Source: an uncultured Ruminococcus sp.
Lineage (GTDB): Bacteria; Bacillota; Clostridia; Oscillospirales; Acutalibacteraceae
Assembly: GCA_902797065.1 (NCBI GenBank)
Contig: CADBRK010000240.1
Coordinates: forward strand, 1 to 8,370
DNA: 8,370 bases
Reading direction: 5' to 3'
The translations under genes were made by a program, and so were the position numbers. The notes under the pieces are model-generated. The model saw only the letters and a program-made list of their open reading frames with translations. It searched no databases and was not told the DNA's origin. This document shows positions 1 to 5,117 of this stretch, piece by piece; position 1 is the stretch's first letter; each line of letters begins with the position of its first letter.

Positions 1-246
1 TCCGGGAGCGTAACCGCACTTATCAAGCGGAAGAACACTGTAAAGCCCGGCAAAATCAGAAAATCTGTGCAGTGCTTTAATTGTTTTAACTATCTTCTCT
101 CCGGTACCGTCATTTACGGTAAACTCTATTGTATCGGCAGCGGAAAGCTTCTGCCTTTTCTCGTCAAAAAGTCTGAGTTCATAAGTCTTTTCACCCGATC
201 TTATCATATCAAACGGCTTGCGGTCAAGCTTCATGCAGTGGTGCAT
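1..246 (-). CDS. ASCH-domain protein, C-terminus beyond the window
   Basis: The first 82 residues are visible and the frame stays open to the left edge. Residues 5-46 carry the core ASCH pattern: a short hydrophobic start (MKLDRKPFDMIRSG), then EKTYELRLFDEKRQKL, then an acidic-hydrophobic strand ending EFTVND. ASCH domains are small PUA-like folds thought to bind RNA or nucleotide-like ligands; the substrate of this subgroup is not known to me. The ATG at 246 is chosen because GGAGG at 251-255 lies four bases upstream. An internal ATG at 234 would be about 16 bases from it. The gene starts nine bases after the stop of the DUF4250 gene, and its ribosome binding site fills that gap, so the two are almost certainly cotranscribed. 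Family assignment is fairly secure; the cellular role is not. Confidence 0.82.
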   Translation of the reverse strand, partial: MHHCMKLDRKPFDMIRSGEKTYELRLFDEKRQKLSAADTIEFTVNDGTGEKIVKTIKALHRFSDFAGLYSVLPLDKCGYAPG

Positions 247-255
247 ATATCCTCC

Positions 256-429
256 TTATACAAACCTGTTCAGTTTTTCGTCGTACTCATAATTCACAGC
301 CGAAAGCGTACTGCGAATATCCTGCTCGTCGGCAGACAATGATTTACAGAGCTCGGTTAGGCTCTCGTAATTGTCCCTGAGCTGAGTATTGATATATGAT
401 AAAAGAATTATAGGGTCTTTGGGCAGCAT
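256..429 (-). CDS. DUF4250 domain-containing protein (57 aa)
   Basis: A 57-residue protein beginning MLPKDPIILLSYINTQLRD and ending NYEYDEKLNRFV. Both ends match what I recall of DUF4250, a short soluble Firmicutes family of unknown function (N-terminal MLPKDPxxLLSxxNxxLRD, C-terminal YxYDxxxNxF). The length is normal for the family, so the gene appears complete. GGAGG at 440-444 is ten bases before the ATG. The ASCH gene follows nine bases downstream, suggesting a two-gene operon. I could not find a convincing sigma-A promoter in the roughly 190 bases upstream. It is easily missed because a longer spurious reading frame (344-532) overlaps it on the same strand. Confidence 0.85.
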   Translation of the reverse strand: MLPKDPIILLSYINTQLRDNYESLTELCKSLSADEQDIRSTLSAVNYEYDEKLNRFV

Positions 430-618
430 AATAACTATTCCTCCTTACTATCGGTGATTGAATCTTTAAACAAAGAGCGGCGGCAGCCCCACGGCTGCTT
501 GTAATTCGCATTCGTAATTCTGTGCCGTTCAAGCTCCAAAACTTGCGTCCAACAAATTCGGACTTCAGGTTTTATATTAAGCATTGGATAAAGTATGAAT
601 GCGGATCATCAGCGGATA
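430..618. other. Intergenic region with hairpins and short repeats
   Basis: No gene is supported in these 189 bases. Three structures are visible. GCAGCC/GGCTGC forms a 6-bp stem with a 4-base loop around 484-499, with no good T-tract on either side. A two-part stem at 540-571 (AACTTG and GTCC pairing with GGAC and CAGGTT) flanks a 9-base loop; read on the minus strand it has one mismatch and is followed by TTTTGG, so it could be a weak terminator for the yigZ-family gene. GTAATTC occurs twice (501-507 and 514-520) around GCATTC, and CGCATTCGTAAT at 507-518 recurs at 624-635 over the end of the yigZ-family gene. Promoter position for the DUF4250 gene is unresolved. Confidence 0.5.
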
Positions 619-630
619 TTATCCGCATTC
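597..630 (-). repeat. Perfect 10-bp inverted repeat across the yigZ-family stop codon
   Basis: GAATGCGGAT at 597-606 is the exact reverse complement of ATCCGCATTC at 621-630, with 14 bases between. On the minus-strand transcript the stem can extend through GUAU/AUAC pairing after a three-base bulge. The TAA stop of the yigZ-family gene (619-621) lies in the loop, so the last sense codons form one arm. The sequence after the stem is not U-rich (ATACTTTATCC), so it is a poor intrinsic terminator. A 3'-end stabilising hairpin or part of a dispersed repeat fits equally well. Confidence 0.55.
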
Positions 631-1242
631 GTAATACCTTGCGCCGTCGGAGTTCGCCCGAACCTCTCCGCTTGTGGCGTCGGCAAGCGCTTTGTTGAGC
701 TTTGGCAGCTTCTCCTCGGGGATATGGAACAGAATATCTACATCCTGCCCGAAATCAGAGTCGTCGATCACTCCGCCGATCTCGGGTATCAGCGACGACA
801 CCTTGCCGTATCTGCTGTACGAGCAGCTTACCGTACATTCGGCGCAAAGCTGCATTTTTATCACCTTTGCGGCGGCGATCGCTATCGATGCGCCGTGAGA
901 GTATGCCCTCACAAGTCCGCCTGCGCCGAGCATTATACCGCCGAAATACCTCGTCACGACGACAACTGCGTCGGTGATGCCCGACTTCTTCATGACCTCC
1001 AGCACGGGTACGCCTGCAGTGCCCTGAGGTTCGCCGTCGTCGCTGTATCTCATTATCTGCCCGTCGGAAAGGATATAAGCGTAGACATTATGAGTAGCGT
1101 CCCAATGGCGTGTGCGTATCTCACTGATAAACGCTGCAGCTTCGTCCTGCGTTTTGACGGGTCTGCAATAGCCGATAAAGCGTGAACGCTTCTCGATGAA
1201 CTCATCGGACGCATTGTTTTTTACGGTAAGATACTCGCTCAT
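619..1242 (-). CDS. yigZ: YigZ / IMPACT (UPF0029) family protein
   Basis: A complete 207-residue protein, typical for the family. The UPF0029 (IMPACT N-terminal) domain covers about residues 12-122 and includes DDGEPQGTAGVP at 68-79 and VVVVTRYFGGIMLGAGGLVRAY at roughly 93-114, the signature block of this family. A DUF1949-like C-terminal domain follows at about 137-192. The eukaryotic relative IMPACT modulates GCN2-dependent translation control; for bacterial YigZ proteins nucleic-acid or ribosome-related roles are suspected but the molecular function is not settled. The ATG at 1242 is preferred to the TTG at 1278 because GGGGAG at 1249-1254 sits six bases before it and conserved sequence starts here. 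It lies just after the rpmE terminator and may use the extended -10 promoter listed separately. Several long plus-strand frames across this gene are antisense shadows. Confidence 0.95.
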   Translation of the reverse strand: MSEYLTVKNNASDEFIEKRSRFIGYCRPVKTQDEAAAFISEIRTRHWDATHNVYAYILSDGQIMRYSDDGEPQGTAGVPVLEVMKKSGITDAVVVVTRYFGGIMLGAGGLVRAYSHGASIAIAAAKVIKMQLCAECTVSCSYSRYGKVSSLIPEIGGVIDDSDFGQDVDILFHIPEEKLPKLNKALADATSGEVRANSDGARYYECG

Positions 1243-1263
1243 GGTCTTCTCCCCTTTGTGTGT

Positions 1264-1272
1264 ACTATAACA
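1264..1272 (-). promoter_or_regulatory. Possible extended -10 promoter for the yigZ-family gene
   Basis: On the minus strand TGT-TATAGT forms an extended -10 element (TGn followed by a five-of-six match to TATAAT). No -35 match is seen at 16-18 bases. The start would fall near 1257, leaving a leader of about 15 bases with the ribosome binding site close to the 5' end. It overlaps the T-tract of the rpmE terminator. Confidence 0.35.
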
Positions 1273-1301
1273 AAACAACCGCCAAAGCTGCCTTTGACGG
1301 T
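1268..1301 (-). terminator. Rho-independent terminator after rpmE
   Basis: On the minus strand a 10-bp stem (ACCGTCAAAG pairing with CTTTGGCGGT, loop GCAG, 1278-1301) is followed by TGTTTTGTTAT. The one non-Watson-Crick pair is a G-U wobble on the minus-strand RNA but a C-A mismatch on the plus-strand RNA, which fixes the direction. It lies about 35 bases after the rpmE stop. Confidence 0.78.
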
Positions 1302-1335
1302 CATTGAAATATCATTGTTATTACTGCGGGTATGA

Positions 1336-1542
1336 TTACTTCTTTGTCATACCATAACGCTTATAGAACTTGTCAGCACGTCCGCCTGTATCTACGAGCT
1401 TCTGCTTACCTGTAAAAAACGGATGGCACTTAGAACAAATTTCTACACGGATATCCTTCTTAGTTGAGCCTGTCTCGATAACATTACCGCAAGCGCATGT
1501 AATTGTTGTCTGCTCATAATTCGGATGAGTATTCTGCTTCAT
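1336..1542 (-). CDS. rpmE: 50S ribosomal protein L31 (zinc-binding C+ type)
   Basis: A complete 68-residue large-subunit ribosomal protein. Cys16, Cys18, Cys36 and Cys39 occupy the zinc-ligand positions of C+ type L31 (CACG and CSKCHPF), and the C-terminal segment TGGRADKFYKRYG is the family hallmark. In other bacteria this form can be replaced by a cysteine-free paralogue under zinc limitation; no such paralogue is in this window. GAGGTG at 1550-1555 lies seven bases before the ATG. The gene has its own strong promoter at 1583-1611 and a terminator at 1268-1301, so it is probably a single-gene transcript, although read-through from the VanY-like gene upstream is possible because no terminator separates them. 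Confidence 0.97.
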   Translation of the reverse strand: MKQNTHPNYEQTTITCACGNVIETGSTKKDIRVEICSKCHPFFTGKQKLVDTGGRADKFYKRYGMTKK

Positions 1543-1582
1543 TACTGTTCACCTCTTTCGACACTCCGTAAGTAACATTAGA

Positions 1583-1611
1583 ATTATACCACTACTCCGG
1601 AAAAAAATCAA
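1583..1611 (-). promoter_or_regulatory. Sigma-A promoter of rpmE
   Basis: On the minus strand TTGATT (1606-1611), exactly 17 bases of spacer and a perfect TATAAT (1583-1588). The predicted start is near 1576, giving a leader of about 34 bases with the ribosome binding site at 1550-1555. Confidence 0.85.
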
Positions 1612-1647
1612 GTCTTTTTTTCAATATCTCACGCATTTTTTAAAATT

Positions 1648-2436
1648 TTACTGCCTGTAGGAGCAATAATCGTAATATTCCTCGAGACACATACCGAAAC
1701 TGCGCATTTTTGAGGCATTATCCGAGCCGACATAGCGATACACGGTAAGGTTTTCCTTGATCCCGGTAATATTCTCTTTATCGCTTGTATAGCGGTTGAT
1801 AAAGCCGTACTCAATGCCGTTCTTATATAGCCACTGATACGCCTTTGTTTTCGAGAACGCATAGCTGTCATCATCGCTGAACGTGATGAGCAGACCCGTT
1901 GCGAACTCATTCATATTGCCCGGCGGAGATATTGCCCTTGCCATACTCTCGGCTTCCGCAAGAGTTGCGCCCGATCTCTCGTACTCGGCTTTAAGCATCG
2001 AGAATGCCCTGTCGCATTCCGTCTGATCTGCATAACACTTCACAACGCTGAGTTCCACTCCGTCATCATGGGCAGCCTTTATCATCTCGTTAAGATCGTC
2101 AATCATCAGGCTGTTTACGGCAACGGTATCGCTGTACTGTACCGTATTTACGGTGTAGTTCTCGGGCAGCGGATACGACGCATTATAGAAGCGTATAAGC
2201 ATTTCCGACTCGTCTGCGGTGTACGAACGATAGCAAACCGAGGGCGTATCGGTATCGGAAAGGCTTTTGTTCTCGTCAATTATGTTATTCACGAGCATAT
2301 ACATACAGCCTGCTATAAACCCGATCATCAGCAGGATCACAAGCACCCTCATGAACATAAGTCCGCCTGTTTTTTCTTCTCTGTCCAGTCCGTCGTATGA
2401 GCGGATTATCTTGCTGCGCTTGATGTGCTTTGCCAC
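1648..2436 (-). CDS. Membrane-anchored M15B/VanY-like protein, predicted inactive
   Basis: A 262-residue protein: short basic N-terminus, one membrane segment at about 29-49, then an extracytoplasmic domain whose layout matches D,D-carboxypeptidases of peptidase family M15B (VanY). Landmarks kept are SYPLPENYTV (88-97), the SPPG...ATGLL block (170-183), the AYQWLYKNGIEYGFINRYTSDKENITG stretch (199-225) and YRYVG (233-237). The catalytic residues are not kept. In the SxHxxGxAxD motif His becomes Phe178 and Asp becomes Thr185. At the EPWH motif the sequence is ENLTV, so the third zinc ligand is also missing. The frame is intact, so this looks like a pseudoenzyme rather than a decayed gene; peptidoglycan binding is a possible role (inference). 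I choose the GTG at 2436 because AAGGA at 2444-2448 is seven bases upstream; a TTG at 2460 has no such site. It is bounded upstream by a terminator, and its own promoter is not obvious. Confidence 0.8.
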   Translation of the reverse strand: MAKHIKRSKIIRSYDGLDREEKTGGLMFMRVLVILLMIGFIAGCMYMLVNNIIDENKSLSDTDTPSVCYRSYTADESEMLIRFYNASYPLPENYTVNTVQYSDTVAVNSLMIDDLNEMIKAAHDDGVELSVVKCYADQTECDRAFSMLKAEYERSGATLAEAESMARAISPPGNMNEFATGLLITFSDDDSYAFSKTKAYQWLYKNGIEYGFINRYTSDKENITGIKENLTVYRYVGSDNASKMRSFGMCLEEYYDYCSYRQ

Positions 2437-2458
2437 GTTGTTTTCCTTTCTTATCTGC

Positions 2459-2497
2459 AAAAGAAACCCCGAACACTCCTGCGCATCCGGGAATTTC
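2459..2497 (-). terminator. Rho-independent terminator after the ireB operon
   Basis: On the minus strand a long stem spans 2463-2497: GAAAT-TCCCGGATGC pairs with GTGTTCGGGG-TTTC around a 6-base loop, with one bulged U and several G-U pairs that exist only on the minus-strand RNA. TTTTG follows directly. It lies 20 bases after the stop of the 92-residue gene and shortly before the GTG of the VanY-like gene. Confidence 0.62.
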
Positions 2498-2516
2498 TGT
2501 TGAATTTCATTTTGTG

Positions 2517-2795
2517 TTATTTGCAGTACCTTTCAAGCCATACGCTTGCGAGATCAAACGCACTGAACAGCCCGTTTTTCTTTGAGGTCTTGACGGTGCG
2601 CTTCCTTCTGCTGAGCATCATATCGTTAAGCATGAGCGTTACATCGACTTTATCGGCTACCTCTGTGCTGCCGACTTGTTTTTTGGAGATAATATCAATC
2701 TCTGCAATATGACTCTCGTTGAGGTTGCCGTAGATTATCTTGTCGCCCTGACGAACGACACGTCTGTTTTTATACATCAGCACTTCTTTCGACAT
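2517..2795 (-). CDS. Unrecognised 92-aa protein cotranscribed with ireB
   Basis: I cannot assign this to a named family. It is soluble, with no signal peptide or membrane segment. The N-terminal half (residues 8-57) has an alternating polar-hydrophobic pattern suggesting small beta strands (RRVVRQGDKIIYGN, AEIDIISKKQV, DKVDVTLML). A basic stretch RRKRTVKTSKK follows at 63-73, and an amphipathic helix SAFDLASVWLERY ends the protein. Two Thr/Ser-rich spots (S43-T44 and T67-T70-S71) could be kinase targets, but that is only a guess prompted by its neighbour. AGGAG at 2804-2808 is eight bases before the ATG, inside the 14-base gap after ireB, so cotranscription is very likely. ireB is commonly followed by ruvX and a DUF1292 gene in Firmicutes; this is neither. 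Confidence 0.8.
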   Translation of the reverse strand: MSKEVLMYKNRRVVRQGDKIIYGNLNESHIAEIDIISKKQVGSTEVADKVDVTLMLNDMMLSRRKRTVKTSKKNGLFSAFDLASVWLERYCK

Positions 2796-2809
2796 TATTT
2801 TCTCTCCTC

Positions 2810-3055
2810 TCAGTTAACATCAAGAAACGATCTGACCATTATTTCGAGAAGATCATCTCTGTCGATCTTCTTAATGATATTCCTTGCGTTTTTGTGCGTG
2901 GTGATATATGTAGGGTCTTTCGATACAATATATCCTACGATCTGGTTAACGGGATTATAACCCTTTTCCTGAAGTGCTTCGTATACGGCAGTGAGCGACG
3001 CTTTGATGCCTTCCTCCCCTTCGGAAAGCGAAAATACTCTTGTCTTTTCAACCAT
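2810..3055 (-). CDS. ireB: IreB family regulatory phosphoprotein (UPF0297)
   Basis: An 81-residue protein matching UPF0297/YrzL/IreB over its whole length: FSLSEGEEGIKASLTAVYEALQEKGYNPVNQIVGY at about 8-42, then DPTYITTHKNAR (47-58) and a C-terminal helix. In Enterococcus IreB is a substrate of the Ser/Thr kinase IreK, is phosphorylated on N-terminal threonines and acts as a negative regulator of cephalosporin tolerance; Thr5 is the only threonine before the conserved core here, and whether it is modified is unknown. No kinase gene is in the window. The ATG at 3055 is chosen over a TTG at 3082 because AAGGAAGGG ends eight bases upstream and the family's length fits. It is driven by the promoter at 3109-3137 and followed by the 92-residue gene. 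Confidence 0.95.
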   Translation of the reverse strand: MVEKTRVFSLSEGEEGIKASLTAVYEALQEKGYNPVNQIVGYIVSKDPTYITTHKNARNIIKKIDRDDLLEIMVRSFLDVN

Positions 3056-3108
3056 TACTGTTTCCCTTCCTTTCAAAATCAAGAATTGCTTTTATCATTT
3101 GTATATTT

Positions 3109-3137
3109 ATTATAACGTATTTTTTATGTAATTACAA
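3109..3137 (-). promoter_or_regulatory. Sigma-A promoter of the ireB operon
   Basis: On the minus strand TTGTAA (3132-3137), a 17-base spacer and a perfect TATAAT (3109-3114). The predicted start near 3102 gives a leader of about 47 bases. Divergent from the promoter at 3234-3262. Confidence 0.8.
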
Positions 3138-3204
3138 CTGCTATTTATAAAATTTTGTTTAAATTTTAGTATCGTAAAAAAACAAACTGTAAACTTTTTC
3201 ACGC

Positions 3205-3214
3205 GTATTAATAC
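3205..3214. promoter_or_regulatory. Perfect 10-bp palindrome, possible operator
   Basis: GTATTAATAC is self-complementary and lies 20 bases upstream of the -35 box at 3234, between the two divergent promoters. A regulator site is possible, but the sequence is A+T-rich and could arise by chance. Confidence 0.2.
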
Positions 3215-3233
3215 TTTAGACACACGAACTCTA

Positions 3234-3262
3234 TTGACGAATCTACAAAAATACGTTACAAT
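3234..3262 (+). promoter_or_regulatory. Sigma-A promoter with a very short leader
   Basis: TTGACG (3234-3239), 17-base spacer, TACAAT (3257-3262). The predicted start near 3269 coincides with the GGAG ribosome binding site at 3269-3272, leaving only about 14 bases before the ATG at 3283. Confidence 0.78.
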
Positions 3263-3282
3263 ATATTCGGAGATGATTTATA

Positions 3283-3672
3283 ATGAAACAATGTGAATAC
3301 TGCGCAAAGGAGCTTGAAAGCTACCATCTACAATACTGCAAAGACACCGACTGCGAAAAGCGCGCTCTTGACTTTTACGAGTTCCGCCGCACAAAAGAGA
3401 AGATATTCGGCGTGATAAACATAATCTGCATATGCGCTATCATGATAGGGCTGATTATGGCTGTGTTCAAGCCCGTGCCCGGAAATATCATCGTTTCGGT
3501 CACTCTTATCATACTCGGGTTTACGGTACTTGCGATGCCGTTCGCTCCGGAGAATTTCTACAAAAAGTACAGAATACAAAAAACGACACGAATGGTGCGT
3601 ATTTTCGGTCTGATACTTTTCCTTGCGGCATTCGGGTTCGGCGTGCTTGCTTTATATTACTACACGCATTGA
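3283..3672 (+). CDS. Small membrane protein with a four-cysteine N-terminal motif
   Basis: Not a family I recognise. The 129-residue product begins with a compact cysteine motif, Cys4-x2-Cys7, Cys19 and Cys24, which could hold a zinc ion; the spacing (CxxC, 11 residues, CxxxxC) is like a short zinc ribbon. Three membrane segments follow at about 42-62, 68-87 and 105-125, separated by short loops, with a basic stretch YKKYRIQKTTRMVR at 93-106 between helices two and three. No catalytic motif is visible. The start is supported by GGAG at 3269-3272 and the promoter at 3234-3262. It ends 80 bases before ypeB, which appears to have its own sporulation-type promoter, and no clear terminator lies between, so read-through into ypeB is possible. 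Confidence 0.85.
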   Translation: MKQCEYCAKELESYHLQYCKDTDCEKRALDFYEFRRTKEKIFGVINIICICAIMIGLIMAVFKPVPGNIIVSVTLIILGFTVLAMPFAPENFYKKYRIQKTTRMVRIFGLILFLAAFGFGVLALYYYTH

Positions 3673-3688
3673 TTTTTCCAAAAAACGA

Positions 3689-3718
3689 GTATAAAATATC
3701 CTTATCTTACCCATAATA
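3689..3718 (+). promoter_or_regulatory. Candidate sigma-G (forespore) promoter of ypeB
   Basis: GTATA (3689-3693), 18 bases of spacer and CATAATA (3712-3718) fit the Bacillus sigma-G consensus as I know it (-35 GHATR, 17-18 bases, -10 CATnnTA). The predicted start is near 3725, about 28 bases before the ATG. This is consistent with YpeB being a late forespore protein; it is a pattern match, not proof. Confidence 0.55.
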
Positions 3719-3752
3719 GACATAGAATAAATTCCGAAAGGGGTACACATCT

Positions 3753-5108
3753 ATGATCTATTCTCTCTCAAGACGGGTAACGGTAAGGATTATTTCTTTT
3801 TCTGCTGCAGCCGCACTTCTGCTTGCCGGGGCAGGCATAGGCGGGTACAAAATGATCTCCCGATATGCAGACAGCGCCGAATACCGTTACCAGCTTGCGC
3901 TGAATAATCTCTCGGACTATGTTTCAAATATAAAAACATCGCTCGAAAAAAGTCTTTACTCAAATACCGCAGCGCAGCAGCAGCCTATTTTCGCAAAGCT
4001 TATGACCATGAGCGAAGGCGCAAAAAACGCTTTGAGCCAGGTGCCTATAAGCGGAGAACAGTCCGTATCTATACAAAAATATCTTGCGCAGGTAGGCGAT
4101 TACTCTTTCTTTGCCCTGACGGAGATAGCCAAAAACAAACCTCTGACCGACGAACAGAAGAATAACCTGAAAACATTCTACGATTACGCCTGCGAGCTTG
4201 ATTCTTCGATAGGCGACCTCACTGCGGCATACGGCGACGGATCTGCACGCTTAGGCTCACCGGTCACGCTCAGGGGCAACCTTAAATCTATCGGTGAAAA
4301 GGTTGACGAACTCACGCTTGACGGCGGCTTCAGAGAGATGAACGAGGGCTTCACCGATTATCCCACCATGATATACGACGGTCCTTTCTCCGATCATATC
4401 GAACAGCAGAAGCCGAAGCTTTTACAAAACGAACAGACTGTCAGCGAGGAGCAGGCGCTGTCTGCCGCCGCAAAATTCATTCACTGCAAAGAGAGCGATC
4501 TTGAATTCAAAGGCAGAACCGAGGGAAATCTTCCGACGTATAATTTTGCCGGGGATAACATCTATATCACCGTTACGCAAAATGGCGGCTATGTTGTTTT
4601 GTACAACAATTATTCCGACATTACTTCAACTACACTCTCGTTTAACGACGCTCTGATAGAGGCGCAGAAGCTGCTGCTGAGGACTACTCACGAGACATTT
4701 GCGCAAAGCTACTATTCTTTTGAGAACAATATCTGCACGATAAACTTTGCATACACGAACAACGACACTATCTATTACAGCGATCTGATAAAAGTCGGCG
4801 TAAGTATGCAGACTGGCGAGATCGTCAGCTACTGCGCTTCGGGGTATATCATGAACCACACACAGCGAACTCTCGACGCTCCGAAACTCTCCCTCGATCA
4901 GGCACAGAAAAATGTAAGCGACAAGCTGAAAATCGAGTCGGGCAGACTTGCGCTTATCCCGACGGCTGGCAAAAACGAGGTTCTGACCTACGAATTCAAA
5001 TGTACGGCAGGCTCGCGCGACGTACTTGTCTATATCAACTGTGACACGGGTCTTGAAGAACAGCTCTATATCGTCATGAAAGATGAAAACGGTGTGCTTG
5101 TGGTGTAA
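3753..5108 (+). CDS. ypeB: Spore germination protein YpeB
   Basis: A complete 451-residue protein. One N-terminal membrane segment (about 12-31) anchors it, followed by a helical domain (about 38-200) starting with the YRYQLALNNLSDYV stretch typical of YpeB. The family signature YPTMIYDGPFSDHI lies at 203-216, and about 230-451 comprises PepSY-like repeats. In Bacillus YpeB sits in the spore and is mutually dependent with the cortex-lytic enzyme SleB for stability and localisation, so it matters for cortex breakdown at germination. sleB is normally adjacent but is absent on both sides here. AAAGGGG at 3737-3743 is nine bases before the ATG. A sigma-G-like promoter lies at 3689-3718. The gene ends nine bases from the convergent gene's stop, with no hairpin terminator seen between them. 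Confidence 0.93.
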   Translation: MIYSLSRRVTVRIISFSAAAALLLAGAGIGGYKMISRYADSAEYRYQLALNNLSDYVSNIKTSLEKSLYSNTAAQQQPIFAKLMTMSEGAKNALSQVPISGEQSVSIQKYLAQVGDYSFFALTEIAKNKPLTDEQKNNLKTFYDYACELDSSIGDLTAAYGDGSARLGSPVTLRGNLKSIGEKVDELTLDGGFREMNEGFTDYPTMIYDGPFSDHIEQQKPKLLQNEQTVSEEQALSAAAKFIHCKESDLEFKGRTEGNLPTYNFAGDNIYITVTQNGGYVVLYNNYSDITSTTLSFNDALIEAQKLLLRTTHETFAQSYYSFENNICTINFAYTNNDTIYYSDLIKVGVSMQTGEIVSYCASGYIMNHTQRTLDAPKLSLDQAQKNVSDKLKIESGRLALIPTAGKNEVLTYEFKCTAGSRDVLVYINCDTGLEEQLYIVMKDENGVLVV

Positions 5109-5117
5109 CGGATAAGA

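Noticed and set aside
344..532. A 62-codon minus-strand frame overlapping the DUF4250 gene
   Set aside because: It overlaps the recognisable DUF4250 gene in another frame, runs through that gene's ribosome binding site and shows no family resemblance.
595..1185. A 196-codon plus-strand frame, with two shorter ones, across the yigZ-family gene
   Set aside because: They are antisense to a gene with strong family signatures, lack ribosome binding sites and have no recognisable protein features.
1543..1582. A ribosomal-protein leader RNA (autoregulatory L31 leader)
   Set aside because: The predicted start leaves only about 34 bases before the ATG, too little for a structured leader, and no stem-loop is evident.
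1629..1910. A 93-codon minus-strand frame inside the VanY-like gene
   Set aside because: Basic, low-complexity shadow of the real frame, in which conserved M15B landmarks are continuous. It does not restore the missing zinc ligands, so a simple frameshift does not explain their loss.
3173..3203. Imperfect inverted repeat CGTAAAAA ... TTTTT-C-ACG read as a terminator or operator
   Set aside because: It is mostly A/T homopolymer pairing in an A+T-rich gap, and no transcript is expected to end there.
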